From positions 1,212,001 through 1,276,000 of the forward strand of contig NC_065573.1 in assembly GCF_937616625.2 (NCBI RefSeq): a stretch of 64,000 nucleotides of DNA. Reading direction: 5' to 3'. The notes under the pieces are model-generated. The model did no database searches and was not told the origin of the DNA. It was given only the letters and a program-made list of their open reading frames with translations. The stretch is from Mercurialis annua (taxonomy: Eukaryota; Streptophyta; Magnoliopsida; Malpighiales; Euphorbiaceae). Position 1 is the first letter of the stretch. Each line of letters opens with the position of its first letter. Of the stretch, positions 46,896-60,440 are shown piece after piece. Position numbers and translations under genes: made by a program.

Positions 46896-46919
46896 CAACG
46901 AGCCAAATTTTTTGTAGTG
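46896..46919 (-). repeat. CACTA terminal inverted repeat, right
   Basis: Plus strand AGCCAAATTTTTTGTAGTG ends the element; its complement matches 3501-3520 apart from one A in the A-run. Confidence 0.9.
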
Positions 46920-46922
46920 TGT
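46920..46922. other. Target-site duplication TGT, right of CACTA element
   Basis: Matches TGT at 3498-3500; the following TTCACCATTTTAGCGAT continues the interrupted satellite monomer. Confidence 0.85.
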
Positions 46923-49900
46923 TTCACCATTTTAGCGATATAAGCCAAACGTTTACAAATGTTACGAAACTAATCCAAACGTTTAAAATGTTACAAAGCC
47001 CTTTTTAGAAATTTAAGCCAAACGTTTACAAACGTTACGAAACAAATCCAAACGTTTCACCTTTTTAGCGATTTGAAATAAAAATTTACAAACATTACGA
47101 AACAAATCCCAACGTTTCGCCATTTTAGCGATTTAAGCCAAACGTTTACAAAGATTACGAAACAAAACCAAACGTTTCACCTTTTCAGTGATTTAAGCCA
47201 AGCATTTACAAACGTTACGAAATAAATCCAAATGTTTCACCTTTTTAGCGATTTAAGCCAAAAGTTTACAAACGCTATGAAACAAATCCAAGCGTTTCAC
47301 CTTTTTAGCGATTTAGGCCAAACGTTTAAAAACTTTCCGAAACAAATCCAAATGTTTCACCTTTTTAGCGATTTAATCCAAACGTTTACAAATATTACGA
47401 AACAAATCCATAGGTTTCACCTTTTTAGCGATTTAAGCCAAACGTTTACAAACGTTACGAATTATAACAGGACGTTTCACCTTTTTTGCGATTTAAGCCA
47501 AACGTTTACAAACATTACGAAACAAAACCAAACGTTTAAGACATTACGAAACAAATCCAAGTGTTTCACCATTTTAGCAATTTAAGACAAACGTTTATAA
47601 ACGTTGCGAAACAAATCCAAACGTTTCACCTTTTTAGCGATTTGAGCCAAAACGTTTACAAACATTACGAAACAAATCCAAACGTTTCACCTTTTTAGAG
47701 ATTTAAGCCAAACATTTACAAACGTTACGAAACAAATCCAAACATTACGAAACAAAACCAAACGTTTACAAACGTTACAAAACAAATCCAAGCGTTTCAC
47801 CTTTTTTGCAATTTAACCCAAACGTTTACAAACGTTAAGAAACAAATCCAAGCGTTTCATCTTTTTAGCAATTTGAGCAAAACGTTTACAAACGTTACGA
47901 AAAAAACCAAACGTTTTACCTTTTTAGCGATTTAAGCCAAACATTTACAACATTACGAAACAAATCCAAATGTTTCCCCATTTTAGCTATTTAAGCCAAA
48001 CGTTTAAAACGTTACGAAATAAATCCAAATGTTTCACCTTTTTAACGATTTAAGACAAACGTTTACAAACGTTACGAAACAAATCCAAGCGTTTCACATT
48101 TTTGGCGATTGAAGCAAAACGTTTACAAACGTTACGATTCCAATCCAACTTTTTTCCATATGTAGCAATTTAAACTAAACGTTTACAAACGCTACGAAAC
48201 AAAACCAAGCGTTTCACCTTTTTAGCAATTTAAGCCAAACATTTACAAACGTTACGAAACAAATCCAAACGTTTCACCTTTTTAGCGATTGAAGCCAAAC
48301 GTTTACAAATGGTACGATAAAAATCCAAATGTTTCACCTTTTTAGTGATTTAAGACAAACGTTTACAAACGTTACGAAATAAATCCAAACGTTTCACCTT
48401 TTTAGCGATTTAAGAAAAACGTTTACAAACGATACGAAACAAATCCAAACGTTACGAAACAAAACAAATAGTTTACAAACGCTACGAAACAAATCATGCG
48501 TTTTAGCTTTTTAGCAAATTAACCCAAACGTTTACAAACATTACGAAACAAATCCAAGCGTTTCACCTTTTTAGCAATTTAAGCAAAACGTTTACAAACG
48601 TTACAAAACGTTTTAACTTTTTAGTGATTTAAGCGAAATTGTTTACAAACGTTACGAAACAAATCCAAACGTTTCACCTTTTTAGCGATTTAAGCAAAAC
48701 GTTTACAAACGATATGAAACAAATCCAAACGTTACGAAACAAAACCAATAGTTTACAAATGCTACGAAACAAATCCAAGCGTTTCACCTTTTTAGCAATT
48801 TAACCCAAACGTTTACAAACGTTACGAAACAAATCCAAGCGTTTCACTTTTTTAGCAGTTAAGCAAAACGTTTGCAAACGTTACGAAACAAAACCAAACG
48901 TTTTACATTTTTAGCAATTTAAGCCAAACGTTTACAACATTACGAAACAAATCCAAACGTTTCCCCATTTTAGAAGCCAAACGTTTAAAACGTTACGAAA
49001 CAAATCTAAACGTTTCGCCTTTTTAGCGATTTAAGCCAAACGTTTACAAACGTTACGAAACAAATACAAACGTTTGACATTTTTGGCGATTGAAGCCAAA
49101 CGTTTAGAAACGTTACGAAACAAATCCAACTGTTTCACTTTTTTAGCAATTTAAGCCAAACGTTTACAACCGTTACGAAACACATCCAAGCGTTTCACCT
49201 TTTAAGCAATTTAAGCCAAACGTTTACAAACGTTACGAAACAAATCCAAGCATTTCACCTTTTTAGCAGTTAAGCAAAACGTTTACAAACGTTACGAATC
49301 AAAACTAAACGTTTTATCTTTTTAGCAATTTAAGCCGAACGTTTACAACATTACGAAACAAATCCAAACGTTTCCCCATTTTAGCGATTTAAGCCAAACG
49401 TTTAAAACGTTACGAAACAAATCCAAACGTTTTACATTTTTAGCGATTTAAGCCAAATGTTTACAAACGTTACGAAATAAATACAAACGTTTGACATTTT
49501 TGGTGATTGAAGCCAAACGTTTAAAAACATTACGAAACAAATCCAAATGTTTCACCTTTTTGGCAATTTAAGCCAAACGTTTGCAACCGTTACGAAACAA
49601 ATCCAAGCGTTTCACCTTTAAAGCAATTTAAGCCAAACGTTTACAAACGTTACGAAACAAATCAAAACGTTTCATCTTTTTAGCGATGTAAACCAAATGT
49701 TTATAAACCTTACGAAAGAAAACCAAGCGTTTGTAAACGTTACGAAACAAATCCAAACGTTTACAAACGTTACGAAACAAATCCAAACATTTCACCTTTT
49801 TAGCGATTTAAGCCAAACATTTACAATGGTTATGAAACCAATTAAAATGTTTCATCTCAATAGAAATTTAGGCCAAACGTTCACAAACTTTAAGAAACAA

Positions 49901-50699
49901 ATCCAAGCGTTTCACCTTTTTAGCAATTTACGCCAAATGTTTACAAACGTTACGAAACAAATCCAAGCATTTTACCATTTTAGCAATTTAAGCCAAACAT
50001 TTACAAACATTACGAAACAAATCCAAGCGTTTCACCATTATAGCAATTTAAGCCAAACGTTTACAAACGTTTCGAAACAAATCCAAACGTTTCACCTTTT
50101 TAGCGATTTAAGCCAAACGTTTACAAATGTTACAAAACAAATCCAACCGTTGGACCTTTTTAGCACTATAAGCCCAACATATACAAACGTTACGAAAAAA
50201 ATCCTAACGTTTCACCTTTTTAGCGATTTAAACCAATCATTTACAAACATTACGAAACAAATCCAAATGTTTCGTATTTTTAGCGATTTAAGCCAAACGT
50301 TTACAAACAATACGAAACAAAACAAAACTTTTAAAACGTTACGAAACAAATCCAAACGTTTCATATTTTTAGAGATTTAAGCCAAACCTTTACAAATGTT
50401 ACGAAACAAAACCAAGCGTTGTAACATTTTAGCAATGTAAGCCAAACGTTTACAAACGTTACGAAACAAATCCAAGCGTTTTACCTTTTTAGAGATTTAA
50501 GCCAAATGTTTACAAACGTTACGAAATAAATTCAAGCGTTTCATCTTTTTAGCAATTTAAGCCAAACGTTTAAAAACGTTACGAAACAAATCCAACCGTT
50601 TCTCCTTTCTAGCGATTTAAGCCGAACGTTTACAAACGTTACGAAAAAACCAAATATTTCACCTTTTTAGAAATTTAATCCAAACGTTTACAAACGTTA

Positions 50700-53030
50700 A
50701 GAAACAAATCCAAACATTTCACCTTCTTAGCGATTTATGCCAAACATTTACAAACGTTAAGGAACAAATCCAAACGTTTCCTCTTTTTAGCGATTCAAGC
50801 CAAACGTTTGAAACGTTACGAAACAAACCAAAACTTTTCACCTTTTTAGCTATTTATGCCAAGTGTTTACAAACGTTACGAAACAAATCGAAACGTTTCA
50901 CCTTTTTAGCGATTGAAGCAAAACATTTACAAACGTTACGAAACAAATCCAAACGTTTCACATTTTTAGCAATTTAAGCCAAACGTTTACAAATGTTACG
51001 AAACAAATCCAAACGTTTCACCTTTTTAGCGATTTAAGCCAAACGTTACGAAACAAATCCAAACGTTTCCCCTCTTGAGCGATTTAAGCAAAACATTTAC
51101 AAACTTTACGAAACTAATCCAAAAGTTTAAAACGTTACGAAACTAATCCAAAGGTTTCACCTTTTTAGCGATTTAAAACAAACGTTACGAAACTAATCCA
51201 AACGTCTCACCTTTTTAGCTATTTAAGCCAAACGTTTACAAACATTACGAAACAAAACCAAACGTTTCACCTTTTTAGAGATTTAAGCCGAACGTTTACA
51301 AACGTTACGAAACAAATCCAACCGTTTCACCTTTTAAGCGATTTAAGCCAAACTTTTAGAAACAAATCCAAAGGTTTCACCTTTCTAGCGATTTAAGCCA
51401 AAAGTTTACAAATGTTACGAAACAAATCCAAGCGTTTCACCTTTTTGGCGATTTAAGCCAAACGTTTAAAAACGTTGGGAAATGAATCCAAACATTTCAC
51501 CTTTTTAGCGATTTAAGCCAAACGTTTACAAACGTTACGAAACAAATCCAAACGTTTCCCCTTTTTAGCGATTTAAGCCAAACATTTAAAAACGTTACGA
51601 AATAAAACAGGACGTTTCACCTTTTTTGCAATTTAAGCCAAACATTTACAAACATTACGAAACAAATCCAACCGTTTCAACTTTTTAGTGATTTAAGCCA
51701 AATGTTTACAAACGGTACGAAACAAATCGAAACGTTTCACCTTTTTAGCAATTTAATCCAAACTTTTACAAATGCTACGAAACAAAACCAAACGTTTCAC
51801 CTTTCTAGAACTTTAAGCCAAACGTTTACAAACGTTACAAAACAAATCCAAGCGTTTCACCTTTTTAGCAATTTAAGCCACACATTTATAAACGTTACGA
51901 AACAAATCCAAGCGATTCACATTTTTAGAAATTTAAGCCAAACATTTACAAACGTTACAAAACAAATCCAAGCGTTTCACCTTTTTAGCAATTTATGCAA
52001 AATGTTTACAAACGTTAGGAAAAAAAATCCAAGAGTTTCACATTTTTAGGAATTTAAGCCAAACGTTTACAAACGTTATAAAACAAATCCAAACATTTCC
52101 TCTTTTTATTGATTCAAGCCAAACGTTTAAAACGTTACGAAACAAACCCAAACTTTTCACCTTTTTAGCTATTTATGCCAAACGTTTACAAGCATTACAA
52201 AACAAATCGAAATGTTTCACCTTTTTAGCGATTGAAGCAAAACGTTTACAAACGTTACGAAATAAATCCAAACGTTTCACATTTTTACCAACTTAAACCA
52301 AACATTTACAAACGTTACGAAACAAATCCAAAAGTTTCACCTTTTTAGCGATTTAAGCCAAACGTTACGAAACAAATCCAAACGTTTCACCTCTTGAGCG
52401 ATTTAAGCCAAACATTTACAAACGTTACGAAACTAATCCAAACGTTTAAAACGTTAGGAAACTAATCCAAACATTTCACCTTTTTAGCGATTTAAAACAA
52501 ACGTTGCGAAACAAATCCAAACGACTCACCTTTTTAGCTATTTAAGCCCAACGTTTACAAACATTATGAAACAAAACCAAATGTTTCACCTTTTTAACGA
52601 TTTAAGCATAACGTTTACAAACGTTACGAAACAAATACAAACGTTTCACCTTTTAAGCGATTTAAGCTAAACATTTAGAAACGTTCCGAAAAAAATCCAA
52701 ACGTTTCACCTTTTTAGCGATTTAAGCCAAAAGTTTACAAACGTTACGAAACAAATACAAGCGTTTCACCTTTTTGGCGATTTAAGCCAAACGTTTAAAA
52801 ACGCTGGGAAATGAATCCAAACTTTTCACCTTTTTAGCAATTTAAGCCAAACGTTTACAAACGTTACGAAATAAATCCAAACGTTTCCCTTTTTTAGCGA
52901 TTTATGCCAAACATTTAAAAACGTTACGAAACAAAACATGACGCTTCACCTTTTTTGCAATATAAGCCAAACATTTACAAACATTACGAAACAAATCCAA
53001 CCGTTTCAACTTTTTAGAAATTTAAGCCAA
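50700..53030 (+). repeat. ~1.32-kb duplication inside the satellite
   Basis: Irregular monomers recur about 1,320-1,330 bp apart. CGATTCAAGCCAAACGTTT occurs at about 50799 and a close copy at about 52110, the truncated AAGCCAAACGTTACGAAAC at about 51037 and 52355, and GGGAAATGAATCC at 51477 and 52806. Confidence 0.75.
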
Positions 53031-56000
53031 ACGTTTAGAAACGTTGCGGAACAAATCCAAACGTTTGACCTTTTTAGCGATTTAAGCCAAACATTTATAA
53101 ACGTTACGAAACAAATACAAACGTTTCACCTTTTTAGCGATTTAAACCAAATTTTTACAAACATTACGAAACAAATCCAAACGCTACAAAAAAAAACCAA
53201 ACGTTTACAAACGTTACGAAACAAATCCAATCGTTTCACCTTGTTAGCAATTTAATCCAAACGTTTACAAACGCTATGAAACAAATCCAAGCAATTCCCC
53301 TTTTTATCAATTTAAGCAAAACGTTTACAAACGTTGCGAAACAAAACCAAAAGTTTCACCTTTTTAGCGATTTAAGCTAAACGTTTGCAAACGTTACGAA
53401 ACAAATCCAAACGTTTCCCATTTTAGCGATTTAAGCCAAACATTTAAAAAGTTACGAAACAAATCCAAACGTTGGACATTTCTAGCGATTTAAGCTAAAC
53501 ATTTACAAACGTTACGAAACAAATCCAAATGTTTCACCTTTTTTGCGATTTAAGCCAAATGTTTACAAAAGGTACGAAACAAATCCAAACGTTTCACCTT
53601 TTTACCAATTTAATCCAAACTTTTACAAACGCTACGAAATAAATCCAAACGTTTCACCTTTTCAGAAATTTAAGCCAAAGGTTTACAAACGTTACGAAAC
53701 AAATACAAACGTTTCACCTTTTTAGCTATTTAAGCCAAATGTTTGCAAACGTTACGAAACAAAACCAAACGTTTAAAACGTTATGAAACAAATCAAAACG
53801 TTTACAAACATTACGAAACAAATCCAAACGTTTCCCCTTTTTAGCGATTTAAGCCAAACATTTAGAAACGTTGCGAAACAAATCCAAACGTTTGACCTTT
53901 TTAGCGATTTAAGCCAAACCTTTTCAAATATTACGAAACAAATCTAAGCGATTTAAGCCAAACTTTTACAAACATTACGAAACAAATCCAAACATTACGA
54001 AAAAAACCAAACGTTTACAAATGTTACGAAACAAATCCAAGTGTTTCACCTTTTTAGCAATTTAAGCCAAACGTTTACAAACGTTGCAAAACAAATCCAA
54101 GCGTTTCACCTTCTTATTAAATTAAGCAAAACGTTTACAAATGCTACGAAAGAAAACTAAAAGTTTAACCTTTTTAGCGATTTAAGCTAAATGTTTACAA
54201 ACGTTACAAAACAGATCGAAACGTTTCCCCATTTTAGCGATTTAAGCCTAACGTTTAAAACGTTACGAAACAAATCCAAACGTTGGATCTTTTTAGTGAT
54301 TTAAGCTAAACATTTACAAAGCTTACGCAACAAATCCAAACGTTTCACATTTTTGGCTTTTGATGCCAAACGTTTAAAAATGTTACGAAACAAATCCAAA
54401 CGTTTCCCATATTTAGTAATTTAAGCCAAACGTTTGCAAACGTTACGAAAAAAACCAAGCGTTCTTTTTCTTAATTTAAGCCAAATATTTCCAAACGTTA
54501 CGAAACAAATCCAAACGTTTCACCTTTTTAGCAATTTAAGCCAAAGGTTTACAAACGGTACGAAACAAATCCAAACGTTTCACCTTTTTAGCAATTTAAT
54601 CCAAACTTATACAAACGCTACGAAACAAATCCAAACGTGTCACCTTTTTAAAAATTTAAGCCAAACTTTTACAAACGTTACGAAACAAATCCAAACGTTT
54701 CACCTTTTTAGCGATTTAAGCCAAATGTTTGCAAACATTACGAAACAAAACCAAACTTTTAAAACGTTATGAAACAAATCCAAATGTTTACAAACATTAT
54801 GAAACAAAATCCAAACGTTTCCCCTTTTTAGCGATTTAATCCAAACGTTTACAAACGTTACGAAAGAAATCCAAACGTTTCACCATTTTAGCAATTTAGG
54901 CCAAACGTTTAAAAACGTTACGAAACAAAATCAAACGTTTAAAACGTTACGAAACAAATTCAAACATTTCACATTTTTAGCGATTTAAGACAACCGTTTA
55001 CAAACGTTACGAAATAAAACCAAGCGTTTCACCTTTTTAGCAATTTAAGCCAAACGTTTATAAACATTAGAGTTTGACCTTTTTTTTGTAATTCAAGCCA
55101 AACGTTTACAAATGTTACGAAACAAATCCAAGCGTTTCATCTTTTTAGCAATTTAAGTTAAACGTCTACAAACGTTACGAAATAAATCCAAACGTTTGTA
55201 AACGTTACGAAACACATCCAAATGTTTTAAGCCAAACGTTTAAAAACGTTATGAAACAAATCCAAACATTTCACCTTTTTAACAATTTAATCCAAACATT
55301 TACAAAGGTATGAAACAAATCTAAATGTTACACCTTATTAGCAATTTAACCCAAATGTTTACAAACATTACGAATCAAATCCAAGCCTTTCACCTTTTTA
55401 GCAATTTAAGCCAAACGTTTACAAATGTTACGAAACAAATACAAGCGTTTCACCTTTTTAGCAATTTAAGCCTAACATATACAAACGTTACCAAACAAAT
55501 CGAAATGTTTCCCCTTATTAGCGATTTAAGCCAAACGTTTATAAACGTTACGAAACAAATCCAAATGTTTCATCTTTTTACAGATTTAAGCCAAACGTTT
55601 ACACACGTTACCAAAACAAATCCAAGCGTCGAACCTTTTTAGCGATTTAAGCCAACCATTTACAAACGTTAAGAAACAAATCCAGACGTTTCTCCTTTTT
55701 AGTGATTGAAGCCAAACGTTTACAAACGTTACGAAACAAATCCAAACGTTTCGTCTTTTTAGCAATTTAAGCCAATCATTTACAAACGTTACAAAACAAA
55801 TCCAAACGTTACCCCTTTTTAGCAATTTAAGCCAAACGTTAACAAACGTTTCGAAAAAAACCAAACATTTTAAACGTTATGCAACAAATCCAAACGTTTC
55901 ATATTTTTAGTAATTTAAGCAAAATCTTTACAAATGTTACGAAACAAAACCAACTGTTTCACCTTTTTAGCAATTTAAGCCAAACGTTTACAAATGTTAC

Positions 56001-59000
56001 GAAACATATCCAAGCGTTTCACCTTTTTAGTAATTTAAGCCAAACGTTTACAAATGTTACGAAACAAATTCAAGCGTTTCATCTTTTTAGCAATTTAAGC
56101 CAAACGTTTACAAACGTTACGAAACAAATCCAAACATTTGTAAACGTTACGAAACACATCCAAATGTTTTAAGCCAAACGTTTAAAAACATTATGAAACA
56201 AATCCAAACGTTTCACATTTTTAGCAAGTTAAACCAAAGATTTACAAACGTTACGTAACAAATCCAAAAGTTTCACCTTTTTAGCGATTTAAGCCAAACG
56301 TTACGAAACTAATCCAAACGTTTCAACTTTTTAGAAATTTAAGCCAAACGTTTAGAAACATTGCGAAACAAATCCAAACGTTTGACCTTTTTAGCGATTT
56401 AAGCCAAACATTTATAAACGTTACGAAACAAATCCAAACATTTGTAAACGTTACGAAACACATCCAAATGTTTTAAGCCAAACGTTTAAAAACGTTATGA
56501 AACAAATCCAAACGTTTCACATTTTTAGCAACTTAAACCAAACATTTACAAACGTTACGAAACAAATCCAAAAGTTTCACTTTTTTAGCGATTTAAGCCA
56601 AACGTTACGAAACAAATCCAAACGTTTCACCTCTTGAGCGATTTAAGCCAAACATTTACTAACGTTACGAAACTAATCCAAACGTTTAAAATGTTAGGAA
56701 ACTAATCCAAACATTTCACCTTTTTAGCGATTTAAAACAAACGTTGCGAAACAAATCCAAACGTCTCACCTTTTTAGCTATTTAAGCCAAACGTTTACAA
56801 ACATTATGAAACAAAACCAAATGTTTCACCTTTTTAACGATTTAAGCAAAATGTTTACAAACGTTACGAAACAAATACAAACGTTTCACCTTTTAAGCGA
56901 TTTAAGCCAAACATTTAGAAACGTTCCGGAAAAAATCCAAACGTTTCGCCTTTTTAGCGATTTAAGCCAAAAGTTTACAAACGTTACGAAACAAATACAA
57001 GCGTTTCACCTTTTTGGCGATTTAAGCCAAACGTTTAAAAACGCTGGGAAATGAATCCAAACTTTTCACCTTTTTAGCGATTTAAGCCAAACGTTTACAA
57101 ACGTTACGAAACAAATCCAAACGTTTCCCCTTTTTAGCGATTTATGCCAAACATTTAAAAACATTACGAAACAAAACAGGACGCTTCACCTTTTTTGCAA
57201 TATAAGCCAAACATTTACAAACATTACGAAACAAATCCAACCGTTTCAACTTTTTAGAAATTTAAGCCAAACGTTTAGGAACGTTGCGGAACAAATCCAA
57301 ACGTTTGACCTTTTTAGCGATTTAAGCCAAACATTTATAAACGTTACGAAACAAATACAAACGTTTCACCTTTTTAGCGATTTAAACCAAATTTTTACAA
57401 ACATTACGAAACAAATCCAAACGTTACGAAAAAAAACCAAACGTTTACAAACGTTACGAAACAAATCCAAGCGTTTCACCTTGTTAGCAATTTAATCCAA
57501 ACGTTTACAAACGCTATGAAACAAATCCAAGCGTTTCCCCTTTTTATCAATTTAAGCAAAACGTTTACAAACGTTGCGAAACAAAACCAAAAGTTTCACC
57601 TTTTTAGCGATTTAAGCTAAACGTTTGCAAACGTTACGAAACAAATCCAAACGTTTCCCCATTTTAGCGATTTAAGCCAAACATTTAAAACGTTACGAAA
57701 CAAATCCAAACGTTGGACATTTCTAGCGATTTAAACTAAACATTTACAAACGTTACGAAACAATTCCAAACGTTTCACCTTTTTTGCGATTTAAGCCAAA
57801 TGTTTACAAAAGGTACGAAACAAATCCAAACGTTTCACCTTTTTACCAATTTAATCCAAACTTTTACAAACGCTACGAAATAAATCCAAACGTTTCACCT
57901 TTTTAGAAATTTAAGCCAAAGGTTTACAAACGTTACGAAACAAATACAAACGTTTCACCTTTTTAGCTATTTAAGCCAAATGTTTGCAAACGTTACGAAA
58001 CAAAACCAAACGTTTAAAACGTTATGAAACAAATCAAAACGTTTACAAACATTACGAAACAAATCCAAATGTTTCCCCTTTTTAGCGATTTAAGCCAAAC
58101 ATTTAGAAACGTTGTGAAACAAATCCAAACGTTTGACCTTTTTAGCGATTAAAGCCAAACCTTTTCAAATATTACGAAACAAATCCAAGCTATTTAAGCC
58201 AAACTTTTACAAACATTACGAAACAAATCCAAACATTACGAAAAAAACCAAACGTTTACAAACGTTACGAAACAAATCCAAGTGTTTCACCTTTTTAGCA
58301 ATTTAAGCCAAACGTTTACAAACGTTACAAAACAAATCCAAGCGTTTCACCTTCTTATTAATTTAAGCAAAACGTTTACAAACACTACGAAAGAAAACTA
58401 AAAGTTTAACCTTTTTAGCGATTTAAACTAAATGTTTACAAACGTTACGAAACAGATCGAAACGTTTCCCCATTTTAGCGATTTAAGCCTAACGTTTAAA
58501 ACGTTACGAAACAAATTCAAACGTTGGATCTTTTTAGTGATTTAAGCTAAACATTTACAAAGCTTACGCAACAAATCCAAACGTTTCACATTTTTGGCTT
58601 TTGATGCCAAACGTTTAAAAATGTTACGAAACAAATCCAAACGTTTCCCATATTTAGTAATTTAAGCCAAACGTTTGCAAACGTTACGAAAAAAACCAAG
58701 CGTTCTTTTTCTTAATTTAAGCCAAATATTTCCAAACGTTACGAAACAAATCCAAACGTTTCACCTTTTTAGCAATTTAAGCCAAATGTTTACAAACGGT
58801 ACGAAACAAATCCAAACGTTTCACCTTTTTAGCAATTTAATCCAAACTTATACAAACGCTACGAAACAAATCCAAACGTGTCACCTTTTTAAAAATTTAA
58901 GCCAAACTTTTACAAACGTTACGAAACAAATCCAAACGTTTCACCTTTTTAGCGATTTAAGCCAAATGTTTGCAAACATTACGAAACAAAACCAAACTTT

Positions 59001-60440
59001 TAAAACGTTATGAAACAAATCCAAATGTTTACAAACATTATGAAACAAAATCCAAACGTTTCCCCTTTTTAGCGATTTAATCCAAACGTTTACAAACGTT
59101 ACGAAAGAAATCCAAACGTTTCACCATTTTAGCAATTTAGGCCAAACGTTTAAAAACGTTACGAAACAAAATCAAACGTTTAAAACGTTACAAAACAAAT
59201 TCAAACATTTCACATTTTTAGCGATTTAAGACAACCGTTTACAAACGTTACGAAATAAAACCAAGCGTTTCACCTTTTTAGCAATTTAAGCCAAACGTTT
59301 ATAAACATTAGAGTTTCACCTTTTTTTTGCAATTCAAGCCAAACGTTTACAAATGTTACGAAACAAATCCAAGCGTTTCATCTTTTTAGCAATTTAAGCC
59401 AAACGTCTACAAACGTTACGAAATAAATCCAAACGTTTGTAAACGTTACGAAACACATCCAAATGTTTTAAGCCAAACGTTTAAAAACGTTATGAAACAA
59501 ATCCAAACATTTAACCTTTTTAACAATTTAATCCAAACATTTACAAAGGTATGAAACAAATCTAAATGTTACACCTTATTAGCAATTTAACCCAAATGTT
59601 TACAAACATTACGAATCAAATCCAAGCCTTTCACCTTTTTAGCAATTTAAGCCAAACGTTTACAAATGTTACGAAACAAATACAAGCGTTTCACCTTTTT
59701 AGCAATTTAAGCCTAACATTTACAAACGTTACCAAAAAAATCGAAATGTTTCCCCTTATTAGCGATTTAAGCCAAACGTTTATAAACGTTACGAAACAAA
59801 TCCAAATGTTTCATCTTTTTACAGATTTAAACCAAACGTTTACACACGTTACCAAAACAAATCCAAGCGTCGAACCTTTTTAGCGATTTAAGCCAACCAT
59901 TTACAAACGTTAAGAAACAAATCCAGACGTTTCTCCTTTTTAGTGATTGAAGCCAAACGTTTACAAACGTTACGAAACAAATCCAAACGTTTCGTCTTTT
60001 TAGCAATTTAAGCCAATCATTTACAAAGGTTACAAAACAAATCCAAACGTTTCCCTTTTTTAGCAATTTAAGCCAAACGTTTACAAACGTTTCGAAAAAA
60101 ACCAAACATTTTAAACGTTATGCAACAAATCCAAACGTTTCATATTTTTAGTAATTTAAGCAAAATCTTTACAAATGTTACGAAACAAAACCAACTGTTT
60201 CACCTTTTTAGCAATTTAAGCCAAACGTTTACAAATGTTACGAAACATATCCAAGCGTTTCACCTTTTTAGTAATTTAAGCCAAACGTTTACAAATGTTA
60301 CGAAACAAATTCAAGCGTTTCATCTTTTTAGCGATTTAAGCCAAACATTTATAAACGTTACGAAACAAATCCAAACATTTGTAAACGTTACGAAACACAT
60401 CCAAATGTTTTAAGCCAAACGTTTAAAAACGTTATGAAAC
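52281..60440 (+). repeat. 4,241-bp segmental tandem duplication within the satellite
   Basis: The run 52281 to about 56200 is repeated at 56521 to about 60440 with the same order of irregular monomers. For example, ATTTTTGGCTTTTGATGCC occurs at 54344 and 58589, and the short monomer with GCGTTCTTTTTCTTAATTT near 54458 recurs 4,241 bp later. Open frames repeat with exactly this offset (54434/58675, 55325/59566, 55879/60120). The copies differ at only a few percent of positions. Confidence 0.92.

Larger units (their letters stand above)
3501..46919. mobile_element. CACTA (En/Spm-type) transposon, 43.4 kb, with nested insertions
   Basis: The left end is CACTACAAAAAAATTTGGCT. The right end, read inward on the minus strand, is CACTACAAAAAATTTGGCTC. 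These are inverted repeats of the CACTA superfamily. Flanks are TGT at 3498-3500 and TGT at 46920-46922, the 3-bp duplication typical of the group. Joining AATCCAAA-TGT to TTCACC restores a normal satellite monomer. Both ends carry arrays of short subterminal motifs (TGTGACAAA / TTTGTCAC and variants), as CACTA elements do for transposase binding. Subtracting the inserted elements A, B, C, copia and solo LTR D leaves about 11 kb. I see Transposase_24-like and DUF1985-like gene remnants but no catalytic TNP2-type transposase, so this copy is probably non-autonomous. Confidence 0.9.

Noticed and set aside
49697..50380. 227-residue open frame of a 20-residue repeat (and about 25 similar frames across 46923-64000 and 2242-3363)
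   Set aside because: These follow the 60-bp satellite period, occur on both strands, have no promoter or consistent start, and change with monomer indels.
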